Origin: CAWFKS01 sp963816435
Lineage (GTDB): Bacteria; Pseudomonadota; Alphaproteobacteria; Rhizobiales; Rhizobiaceae
Direction: 5' to 3'
NCBI GenBank assembly: GCA_963816435.1
Contig: CAWFKS010000020.1
Coordinates: 186,001 to 250,000 of the forward strand
DNA length: 64,000 bases
Shown here: piece after piece, positions 1-8,900 of the stretch
Layout: the number at the start of each line of letters is the position of its first letter
Numbering within the stretch: the first letter of the stretch is position 1
The notes under the pieces: generated by a model
Seen by the model: the letters and a program-made list of their open reading frames with translations, nothing else
Databases searched by the model: none
What the model was told of the DNA's origin: nothing
Program-made: the position numbers and the translations under genes

Positions 1-1062
1 GCCGCCGCGCAGATGCTGTTCCTCGACGTGCCGGACTCGGCCGCCGTCGATCTCGCCGTCACCCAGGCCCGCGCCGACACGAGGACCACCCGCTTTTCAG
101 GGCTGGTCAACGGCGTGCTGCGCGAGATCGGCCGGCGCAAGGAGCGCGCCCTGCCGGCCGCGCTCGCCGCCTCCGTCGACGCGCCGGAATGGTTCGCCGC
201 GATGCTGGAGAACGCCTACGGCGCCGACAAGGCCGCGGAGATCCTCGCAATCCACCGCACCGAGGCGCCGATCGATTTCACCGTGAAATCCGATCCCGGG
301 CATTGGGCGGAAAAGCTCGGAGGCATCGTGCTGCCGACCGGCACGGTGCGGCTCGCCCGCCTGCCCGCACCGGTGCCGGACCTGCCCGGCTTCGCCGAGG
401 GCGCCTGGTGGGTTCAGGATGCGGCAGCCGCGCTGCCGGCGCGGCTATTGGGCGACGTCGCCGGCAGGCGCGTTGCAGATCTTTGCGCCGCGCCGGGCGG
501 CAAGACGGCCCAGCTGGCGCTCGCCGGCGCCAACGTCACGGCCGTCGACCTGTCGAAGAACCGGCTGAAGCGGCTTGCCGCCAATCTCGGCCGGCTGGGG
601 CTGGAGGCCGAGACCGTCGAGGCCGACATCCTGGAATGGCAGCCGGACGAGCCGTTCGACGCGGTGCTGCTCGATGCGCCCTGTTCCTCGACCGGCACCG
701 TGCGCCGCCATCCCGACGTGCCGTGGACGAAATCGCCCGCCGACATCGACAAGCTCGCCGACCTGCAGCGCCGCATGCTTGCGCGCACGGTCGATCTCGT
801 CCGGCCGGGCGGCACGATCGTGTTTTCCAACTGCTCGCTCGATCCCGCCGAGGGCGAGGAGGTGGTCGCCTCGGTGCTTGCCGGCACCCCCGGCCTCGTC
901 GCCGATCCGGTCGCGCCGGGGGAATTGCCCGGCGCCGACGGGTTCGTCACGGCCGAGGGCTGGCTGCGCACCACCCCCGCGGGCTTGCGCCTCGAGCGCG
1001 CGGAACTGTCCGGCTGCGACGGGTTCTTCGCCGCGCGCTTCACCAGGCAGGCGGCGGACTGA
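1..1062 (+). CDS. rsmB: 16S rRNA m5C methyltransferase RsmB-like (5' end outside window)
   Basis: Transfers a methyl group from SAM to a cytosine of 16S rRNA (C967 in E. coli). The frame is open from base 1 (visible codons begin Ala-Ala-Ala-Gln before the first Met at 13), so the NusB-like N-terminus is mostly outside the window; 353 residues are visible. The SAM site is seen as DLCAAPGGKTAQ. Both RsmB/Fmu catalytic signatures are present: DAPCSSTGTVRRHPD (motif IV, Cys) and SNCSLDPAEGEE (motif VI, Cys nucleophile). The following heparinase-like gene and purH occur in this order in many Hyphomicrobiales. Family assignment is firm; the exact target base is taken from the family. Confidence 0.93.
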   Translation, partial: AAAQMLFLDVPDSAAVDLAVTQARADTRTTRFSGLVNGVLREIGRRKERALPAALAASVDAPEWFAAMLENAYGADKAAEILAIHRTEAPIDFTVKSDPGHWAEKLGGIVLPTGTVRLARLPAPVPDLPGFAEGAWWVQDAAAALPARLLGDVAGRRVADLCAAPGGKTAQLALAGANVTAVDLSKNRLKRLAANLGRLGLEAETVEADILEWQPDEPFDAVLLDAPCSSTGTVRRHPDVPWTKSPADIDKLADLQRRMLARTVDLVRPGGTIVFSNCSLDPAEGEEVVASVLAGTPGLVADPVAPGELPGADGFVTAEGWLRTTPAGLRLERAELSGCDGFFAARFTRQAAD

Positions 1063-1119
1063 AGTCGAAATCGGTGGCAATTTACATATCTGTTCGCACA
1101 AACCCCTGAATCATATAGA

Positions 1120-2865
1120 TTGCCGGGCGGGACGGATGATGAACAAGGGTGCGGCGATTTGGCGTATGCCGGGGCAACTACCCCGCATGTGTGGGGTCTT
1201 GTCGCCAGGGAAATCTGGCGCAGGATGCGGCGTCGGCTGCGCGCCGGGCCCATCTATCGCTGGCGCTATGTCGGTCGCACGCCCGAACGGGTACTGGTCG
1301 CCCCGCCCGACCTGAGGCTCGCCGACGCCCAGATCGCCGACGAGATCTATCACGGCCGCTTCGCGCTTGCCGGCCAGATGGTCGAGACCGGCGGCGACTC
1401 GCCCTTCCACATCCGCGTCGGCAACCGACCCTGGCAGGAATCGCTGCACGGCTTCCGCTGGCTGCGCCACATGCGCGAGGCCGGCACCGAGCTTGCCGCC
1501 GCCAATGCGCGCGCGCTGGTGTCCGACTGGATCAACGCCCACGGCCGGCACATTTCCGGCGTCGCCTGGGAGCCGCACGTCACCGCAAGGCGCATCATCG
1601 CCTGGCTGCAGCATTCCACCGTCGTGCTGCAGGGCGCGGAATACGCCTTCTACCGCTCCTACCTGAAGTCGCTCGCCCTGCAGATCCGCTATCTGCGCTC
1701 GATGGCGCCGGAGATGGTGGACGGCGAGGAGCGGCTGAGGGTGCGCGTTGCCCTTGCCTTCGCAGCGCTTTCCCTGCCGGTTCCGATCGGCACCGTGCGC
1801 GGCGCCACGCGGCAGCTGGTCGAGGAGCTCGACCGCCAGGTCCTGCCCGACGGCGGCCACATCTCGCGCAACCCCTTCGCAGTGCTGGAAATCCTGGCCG
1901 ACCTCCTGCCGCTGCGCCAGACCTATGCCAACCAGGCCGAGGCGCCGCCGCAGGCGCTGATCGGCGCCGTCGAGCGCATGCTGCCGATGCTGCGCTTCTT
2001 CCGCCACCGCGACGGCAGCCTGGCGCTGTTCAACGGCATGAGCGCCACCGTGCAGGACCGCATCGCCGCGATCCTCCACCACGACGACACCGGCGGCGCG
2101 CCGCTGCTGCATGCCCCCCACTCCGGCTACGAGCGCCTGGTGATGGGCGATACCACGGTGATCGCCGACACCGGAGCGCCGCCGCCCTCCGACGTCAGCC
2201 ACGCCGCGCACGCCGGCTGCCTGTCCTTCGAGCTGTCGTGCGGCAAGTACAAGTTCGTCGTCAATTCCGGCGTCGACCGGTTCGGCCATCCCGAGTTCCG
2301 GCCACTGGCGCGCGCCACCGCGGCGCATTCGACCGCGACCCTCAACGACAGCTCCTCGGCCCGGTTCGCGCTCGGCCACGGGCTCGGCGACCTCGTCGGC
2401 TCGCCGCTGGTCGGCGGCCCGCGCAAGGTGACCTGCCGGCGCACCGATTCCGACGGCGTGCAGGGGTTCCTCGCCTGCCACGACGGCTACGTGTCGCGCT
2501 TCGGCATCTTCCACGAGCGCGAGCTGGCGCTGTCGGCCGGCGGCGAAATCCTGGAAGGCGCCGACCGCTTCTTCCGTGCCGGCGGCAAGGTCCCGGCCGA
2601 CAACGGCCGCGATGCGGTCGCGGTGCGCTTTCACGTCGATCCGCGCGTCGGCCTGTTCCGCGATCCCGACGACCGGCTGGTGCTCAAGGCGCCGCATGGC
2701 GACGCCTGGGTGTTCTCCTGCGAGCAGGTCGTGCCGGAGATCGAGGAGTCCATCCACTTCGCCGGCCTCGGCGGCCCGCGCAAGAGCCTGCAGATCGTGC
2801 TCGCCTTCAAGGCCTCGTCCCTGCCCGAGATCGACTGGCGCTTCGCCCGCGCCGACCTCGGCTGA
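1120..2865 (+). CDS. heparinase II/III family protein
   Basis: A protein of up to 581 residues with the alpha/alpha-toroid N-terminal half and beta-rich C-terminal half of the heparinase II/III-like family. Recognisable parts are RAGPIYRWRY near the start, LHGFRWLRHMREAG, NARALVSDWI, and the C-terminal stretch LSFELSCGKYKFVVNSG followed by HSTATLNDSSSARF. In Hyphomicrobiales this gene regularly sits between rsmB and purH, but its substrate is unknown; a role in an anionic polysaccharide is only inferred. The given start is TTG at 1120, the longest frame, without a good ribosome-binding site. GTG at 1189 would give a more typical N-terminus (MWGLVAREIWRRM). A small hairpin follows the stop. 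Confidence 0.85.
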   Translation: MPGGTDDEQGCGDLAYAGATTPHVWGLVAREIWRRMRRRLRAGPIYRWRYVGRTPERVLVAPPDLRLADAQIADEIYHGRFALAGQMVETGGDSPFHIRVGNRPWQESLHGFRWLRHMREAGTELAAANARALVSDWINAHGRHISGVAWEPHVTARRIIAWLQHSTVVLQGAEYAFYRSYLKSLALQIRYLRSMAPEMVDGEERLRVRVALAFAALSLPVPIGTVRGATRQLVEELDRQVLPDGGHISRNPFAVLEILADLLPLRQTYANQAEAPPQALIGAVERMLPMLRFFRHRDGSLALFNGMSATVQDRIAAILHHDDTGGAPLLHAPHSGYERLVMGDTTVIADTGAPPPSDVSHAAHAGCLSFELSCGKYKFVVNSGVDRFGHPEFRPLARATAAHSTATLNDSSSARFALGHGLGDLVGSPLVGGPRKVTCRRTDSDGVQGFLACHDGYVSRFGIFHERELALSAGGEILEGADRFFRAGGKVPADNGRDAVAVRFHVDPRVGLFRDPDDRLVLKAPHGDAWVFSCEQVVPEIEESIHFAGLGGPRKSLQIVLAFKASSLPEIDWRFARADLG

Positions 2866-2867
2866 AC

Positions 2868-2887
2868 GGGGGAACATTGCTTCCCCG
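2868..2887 (+). terminator. hairpin between heparinase-like gene and purH
   Basis: GGGGAA, loop CATTGC, TTCCCC lies a few bases after the stop at 2865. There is no T-run, so it may be an mRNA 3'-end stabiliser or weak terminator rather than a canonical intrinsic terminator. Confidence 0.35.
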
Positions 2888-2946
2888 CGCTTGCCTTGTG
2901 CGCCGCCTGTGCTAGGCAACCTGCCATTCCCCTGCAGGAGATCGCC

Positions 2947-4564
2947 ATGGCCGTCGCAGCCAAGAATGTTCCCGTCCCCGATCTGGTGCCGGTCAGGCGC
3001 GCGCTGCTGTCGGTTTCCGACAAGACCGGCCTGAAGGAGCTCGCCGCCGCGCTCGCCGATGCCGGCGTCGAGCTGGTCTCGACCGGCGGCACCGCCCGCG
3101 CCATCGAGGAGGCGAACGTGCCGGTGCGCGACGTCTCCGACCTCACCGGCTTTCCCGAGATCATGGACGGCCGCGTCAAGACGCTGCACCCGGGCGTTCA
3201 CGGCGGCCTGCTCGGCATCCGCGACGACGCGGACCATGCCTCGGCCATGGACGAGCACGGCATCGCCCCGATCGATCTGGCCGTGATCAATCTCTATCCG
3301 TTCGAAGAGGTGCGCTTTTCCGGCGCCGACTACGCCACGACGGTCGAGAACATCGACATCGGCGGCCCGGCGATGACCCGCGCGGCGGCCAAGAACCACG
3401 CCTATGTCGCTGTCGTCGTCGATCCCGCCGACTATCCGCGCCTTCTCGCCGCACTTGCCGAAAACGGCGGCAGCCTGCCCTACGCGCTGCGCCGCGAACT
3501 GGCCGCCAAGGCCTTCGCGCGCACCGCCGCCTACGATGCGGCGATCTCCGGCTGGTTCGCCTCCGAACTGGAACTCGAGGCCCCGACCTGGCGCGCCTTC
3601 GGCGGCCGTCTCCAGAGCGTCATGCGCTACGGCGAGAACCCGCACCAGAAGGCCGCCTTCTACGTCACCGGCGAAAAGCGGCCGGGCGTTGCCACCGCCA
3701 CGCAGATCCAGGGCAAGCAGCTCTCCTACAACAACATCAACGATACCGACGCCGCCTTCGAACTGATCGGCGAGTTCGATCCCGCCCGCACCGCGGCCGT
3801 CGCCATCATCAAGCACGCCAATCCCTGCGGCGTCGCCGAGGCCGCTTCGCTGAAGGACGCCTACGAGCGGGCGCTTGCCTGCGACCCGGTGTCGGCCTTC
3901 GGCGGCATCGTCGCGCTCAACCGGCCGATCGACGCGGCGACCGCCGAAGAGATCGTCAAGGTCTTCACCGAGGTCATCATCGCGCCCGAGGCCGACGAGG
4001 AGGCCCGCGCCATCATCGCGGCGAAGAAGAACCTGCGCCTGCTGGTCACCGGCGGCCTGCCCGATCCGCGCTCGGCCGCCGCAATGGTGAAGTCGGTGGC
4101 CGGCGGGCTTCTCGTCCAGGACCGCGACAACGCCGTCGTCGACGATCTCGACCTGAAGGTGGCGACGAAGCGCGCGCCGAGCGAGGCCGAACTCGCCGAC
4201 CTGAAATTCGCCTTCCGCGTCGCCAAGCACGTCAAGTCGAACGCCATCGTCTATGCCAAGGGCGGGGCCACGGTGGGCGTCGGCGCCGGCCAGATGAGCC
4301 GCGTCGATTCCTCGCGCATCGCCGCGCGCAAGGCCGAGGACGCCGCCGAGGCCGCCGGCACGAACGAGCCGCTGACCAGGGGCTCCGTGGTCGCCTCCGA
4401 CGCCTTTTTCCCGTTCGCCGACGGCCTGTTGTCGGCCATCGAGGCAGGCGCCACCGCCGTCATCCAGCCGGGCGGCTCGATGCGCGACGACGAGGTGATC
4501 GCCGCCGCCGACGAGCACGGCATCGCCATGGTGCTTGACCGGCGTGCGGCACTTCCGGCACTGA
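2947..4564 (+). CDS. purH: bifunctional AICAR formyltransferase / IMP cyclohydrolase PurH (one frameshift near the 3' end)
   Basis: Catalyses the last two steps of IMP synthesis. The ATG at 2947 follows a CAGGAG ribosome-binding site, and the corrected length is 538 residues, usual for the family. The IMPCHase (MGS-like) domain is visible as RALLSVSDKTGL, STGGTARAI and DGRVKTLHPGVHGG; the AICARFT domain as MRYGENPHQKAAFY, QGKQLSYNNINDTDAA, IIKHANPCGVA and DPVSAFGGIVA. The family ends in a conserved tail of the type TGxRHFRH. Here the frame breaks just before it: removing G at about 4537 gives VLTGVRHFRH and a stop at 4562-4564. As sequenced, the frame runs on to 4734, antisense to the convergent MFS gene. 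A sequencing error is the likely cause. Confidence 0.93.
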
Positions 4565-4577
4565 GAAGAAGCCGCTT

Positions 4578-5918
4578 CTACGTCCGCGATTTCACCGGGA
4601 TCAGGAGCAGCGCGCCGATCGCGAACAGCGCGAAGATCGGCGTGATGCCGATGCGCTGGCTGTGGAACAGCGCGGTCATCAGCCCGATCGACCACGGCGC
4701 GATGAAGGCCGTGGCGCGGCCCGAAAGCGCATAGAGGCCGAACGCCTCGCCCATGCGCTCGGGCTCGGCCTGGTCGACCAGCAGCGGCCGGGACGAGGCC
4801 TGCAGCGACCCGCCGGCAGCACCGATCAGCGCCCCGGCGAGGTAGAACATGATGTCAGGCGCGCTGGAACCCGCCGCGACCGGCATGAAGAACACCTCGG
4901 CGTCGCTGGTCGAGATGATCAGACCGCTGGCGACCACGAGGATCAGGATCGACGCGATCACCACGTTGCGCGTGCCGATGCGCGTGTCGAGCCAGCCGCC
5001 CAGTATGCAGCCGAAGATGCCGGTGATGCTGGCCAGGATGCCGAACACGCCGAGCTGGATCGTCGTCCAGCCGAGCATGCCGACGGCGTAGATGCCGCCG
5101 AACGTGTAGAGCCCGTTCAGCGCGTCGCGGTAGATCATGCTGGAGATCAGGAACGCGAACAGGCTCTTCTGCCGGGGCAGTGCCCGGATCGTCTGGTAAA
5201 GCTCGGCAAGACCCGCCCGCACCGCGCCCTTCGCCAGCTTGCGGCGGTGCGTGTCGGGCGTGTAGAGGAACATCGGGATCAGGAAAACCACCATCCAGAT
5301 CGCCGTCAGCGGGCCCGACGCGCGATCGCCCTCGTGCATGGCCGGGTCGAGCCCAAGGATCGGGGTGAGGCCGGCCAGCGTCTTGCCGCTCTGCGGGTCG
5401 GCCACCATCAGGAGCAGCATGAGGATCAGGCAGATCAGTCCGCCGGCATAGCCGAGCGCCCAGGCATTGCCCGACAGCCCGCCGAGTTCCTCCCGCTCGA
5501 CCAGCCCCGGCATCATCGCGTTGTTGAACACCGCGGCGAACTCGACGCCGATCAGCGCGATGGCGAAGGCGGTCAGCGCCCAGCGGATTTCCGGCGAGGT
5601 GGCGTTCGGCGTGACGTACCAGAGCGAGAAGATCGCGATCACGGCGACCACGGAGAAGCCGAAGATCCACGGCTTGCGGCGGCCGGTGGCGTCCGAGATC
5701 GCGCCGAGCAGCGGTGACAGGATGGCGATGACGAAGCCGCCGATGCCGGCGGCGAGACCCCATAGCGCCTGCCCGTCGGTTGCGTTCGGCGCGACGGCGG
5801 ATGCGAAATAGGGTGCGAAGACGAAGGTGATGATGAGCGTGTGGAAGGGCTGCTGCGCCCAGTCGAACAGCATCCATCCCCAGATGCCGCGTCTCGACAC
5901 GCGCGCTTGATCGGCCAT
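4578..5918 (-). CDS. MFS transporter, UMF1-like family
   Basis: A 446-residue polytopic inner-membrane protein. The N-terminus WGWMLFDWAQQPFHTLI is typical of the UMF1 (unknown major facilitator) family, whose bacterial substrates are not settled. ISDATGRRKPW corresponds to the MFS loop 2-3 motif. Hydrophobic segments run through the whole length to the C-terminal FALFAIGALLLIPV. The ATG at 5918 was chosen because a G-rich ribosome-binding site (GAGGGG) lies upstream and the protein then starts just before the first membrane segment; a longer frame to 6119 only overlaps the gdhZ 3' end. It converges on purH with about 13 bases between stops. Confidence 0.88.
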   Translation of the reverse strand: MADQARVSRRGIWGWMLFDWAQQPFHTLIITFVFAPYFASAVAPNATDGQALWGLAAGIGGFVIAILSPLLGAISDATGRRKPWIFGFSVVAVIAIFSLWYVTPNATSPEIRWALTAFAIALIGVEFAAVFNNAMMPGLVEREELGGLSGNAWALGYAGGLICLILMLLLMVADPQSGKTLAGLTPILGLDPAMHEGDRASGPLTAIWMVVFLIPMFLYTPDTHRRKLAKGAVRAGLAELYQTIRALPRQKSLFAFLISSMIYRDALNGLYTFGGIYAVGMLGWTTIQLGVFGILASITGIFGCILGGWLDTRIGTRNVVIASILILVVASGLIISTSDAEVFFMPVAAGSSAPDIMFYLAGALIGAAGGSLQASSRPLLVDQAEPERMGEAFGLYALSGRATAFIAPWSIGLMTALFHSQRIGITPIFALFAIGALLLIPVKSRT

Positions 5919-5986
5919 TTCGAACCCCGCCCCTCTCGAAGCCGAACACCGGCCGATCCGCGCCGAACGGCGCTGCTGGAAGCCGG

Positions 5987-8900
5987 CTAAATGCCGGCGA
6001 TGTCCGCCATCAGTCCCGACGCGACCGACATGCGCGAGACGGTGAGGTCGCTGCCCTCGGTCAGCGCCTGCAGCCGCTCGCGCGCCCGCGCCACCCGTGC
6101 GCCGCCGGCCTCCAGCCACGAGGCCACCGGCTTGTCGTTGTCGGAAGTGGTCTGCAGCGCCGACACGGCCATCCCCCTGCGTGCGGCGCCGATCATGTCA
6201 TTCGCCCGCGAAAGCGCAAGCCCGTCATAGTAGTCGGCCGGCTGGATTCCGCGCGCCGCCTCCTCGATGCGGCCGATGCGGAAGGCGTCGGTGATCGCGA
6301 AGAAGGCCCGCGCCGCCACGATCGGGTCGGCCCCCGATGCCGCGGCCACGGACGCGATGTCCGGCACCAGCTCGGCGATGCCGAGGAAGGCCAGCCGCGC
6401 CGCCAGCTCGTCGGGCGCGCCCAGCGCCTTCAGCGAGCCGGTGCGTTCGGCCAGCCTGTCGCGCGTGAAGTTCGGCAGCATGTCGCCGATCTTCGGTTCG
6501 AGCACCTTGCGGGCGCGCCGCAGCGCCTCGATCCGCTCGCCGAGTGTCTCCGTGCCGCGCTCGTTCTTCAGGTGCCAGGCCGTCGAAGCCTGGATCAGCC
6601 GGCCGATCGCCTCGTAGAGCGTCAGCTGCGCGTCGCCGTCTATGTGCGTGTCGAGCGCATCGACGGCGGCATAGAGCGGCGCCAGCTCGAACCCGTCGCG
6701 CACCAGCACGAAGGCGTCGACAACCTCGTGCGCCGCCGCTCCGGAAACGTCCTGCATGCGGCTGACGAAGGCCGGGCCGCCGCGATTGACCGTGTCGTTG
6801 GCGAGTTCCGTCGCGATGATCTCGCGGCGCAGCCGGTGGCCCCTGATCTCGTCGGGAAATTTCTTGGCCATCCGCTCGGGGAAATAGCCGAACAGGTCGG
6901 TCGCGAAGTGTTTTTCGTCCGGCACGCCGCTTTCGACGATGTCGTTGAAAAGCACGATCTTGGCGTAGGCCAGAAGCACGCCGATCTCGGCCCGCGTCAG
7001 CGGTTCGCCACGCGCCTCGCGGTCGGCCAGCGCCTGGCCGGTCGGCAGATATTCGACGTCGCGGTCGAGCAGGCCGCGCGCCTCGAGTGCTGCCATCATG
7101 CGCACCTGGTGCGGCAGGTCCGACATGCCGCGCCGGGTGGCGAGCGAAATCGCCAGCGTCTGCTGGTAGTTGTTGGCAAGCACCAGCGAGGCCACCGATT
7201 CCGTCATCTCGGCCAAAAGCTTGTTGCGCGCCGGCCGGGTCAGGCTGCCGTTGCGCATCGCCGCCGCCAGGCCGATCTTGATGTTGACCTCCATGTCGGA
7301 GGAGTTGACGCCGCCTGAATTGTCGATCGCGTCGGAATTGCAGCGGCCGCCGTTCAGCCCGTATTCGATGCGCCCGAGCTGCGTCACGCCGAGATTGGCG
7401 CCCTCGCCGATCACCTTGGCGCCGACCTCTCGCGCGGTGATGCGGATCGCGTCGTTGGCGCGGTCGCCGACATCCTGGCTGGATTCGGTTGCCGCGCGCA
7501 CATAGGTGCCGATGCCACCGAACCACAGAAGGTCGACCGGCGCCTTGAGGATGGCGCGCATGATCTCGGCCGGCGTCGCCGCGTGTTTCGTCATGCCGAT
7601 CGCGGCGGCCGCCTGCGGCGTCAGCGTGACCGATTTCTGGCTGCGCGGCACGATCATGCCCCCGGTCGACAGCGCCTTGCGGTCGTAGTCCTGCCAGCTC
7701 GAGCGTGGCAGCGCGAACATGCGCTCGCGCTCGGCGTAGGAAAGGGCAGGATCGGGATCGGGGTCGATGAAGATGTCGCGGTGGTCGAAGGCGGCGATCA
7801 GCCTTGTCTCGCGCGACAGCAGCATTCCGTTGCCGAACACGTCGCCCGACATGTCGCCGACGCCGACGACGCTGAACGGTTGGCTCTGGATGTCGCGGTT
7901 CATCTCGCGGAAATGCCGCTTGACCGCCTCCCACGCGCCGCGCGCGGTGATGCCCATCTTCTTGTGGTCGTAGCCGGCCGAGCCGCCGCTGGCGAAGGCG
8001 TCGTCGAGCCAGAAATCGTGCGCCTGGCTGATCTCGTTGGCGGTGTCGGAGAAGGTCGCCGTGCCCTTGTCCGCCGCGACCACGAAATACGGGTCGTCGC
8101 CGTCATGGATGACCACGCCCTCGGGATGGACGACGTGGTCGCCCTCGATATTGTCGGTGATCGACAGCAGGCTGGCGACGAAGTTCACGTAAGCCTGTTT
8201 GCCGGCTTGGAAAATCTCGTCGCGGGTGCCGCCTGCCGGCAGCCGCTTCGGGAAGAAGCCGCCCTTCGCCCCAACCGGCACGATGACGGCGTTCTTGACC
8301 TGCTGCGCCTTGACCAGCCCGAGCACCTCGGTGCGGTAGTCCTGCGCGCGGTCCGACCAGCGCAGGCCGCCGCGCGCCACCGGGCCGAAACGCAGGTGCA
8401 CGCCCTCGACCTCGGCGCCGTAGACGAAGATCTCGCGCCACGGCCGCGGCTCCGGCAGGCCGGTGACGGCGCGCGAGTCGAGCTTCAGCGCCAGCGACTT
8501 GCCGAGCTTGTCGGTTTCGGGTGCGTAATGGTTGGTGCGCAGCGTCGACTTGATGAGGTTTAGGTAGCGCCGCACGATCGTGTCGTCGTCGAGGTTCGGC
8601 ACTTCGTCGAGTGCGGTCTCGATGCGTTCCTCGATGCCTGGCGCTACGGTTTCCACCTTGCTGGCGCCGGCCGGATGGAAGCGCACCGCGAACAGTTCGA
8701 ACAGGTTGCGCGCGATATCGGGATAGCGGTTCAGCACGCTCGCCACGAAACCCTGGCTCTGCGGAATGCCGGCCTGCTGAAGGTAGCGGCCATAGGCGCG
8801 CAGGATGGCGATCTCGCCGGCCCTCAGCCCCGCGGTCTGCACCAGCGCGTTGTAGCGGTCGTTGTCGTGCTCGCCGTTCCACACGCTGATGAACACTTCC

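Noticed and set aside
1111..4695. 1,194-codon minus-strand frame opposite the heparinase-like gene and purH
   Set aside because: Composition is Arg/Gly/Asp-rich shadow coding of two well-supported plus-strand genes; no family motifs, no ribosome-binding site. High GC keeps the antisense frame open.
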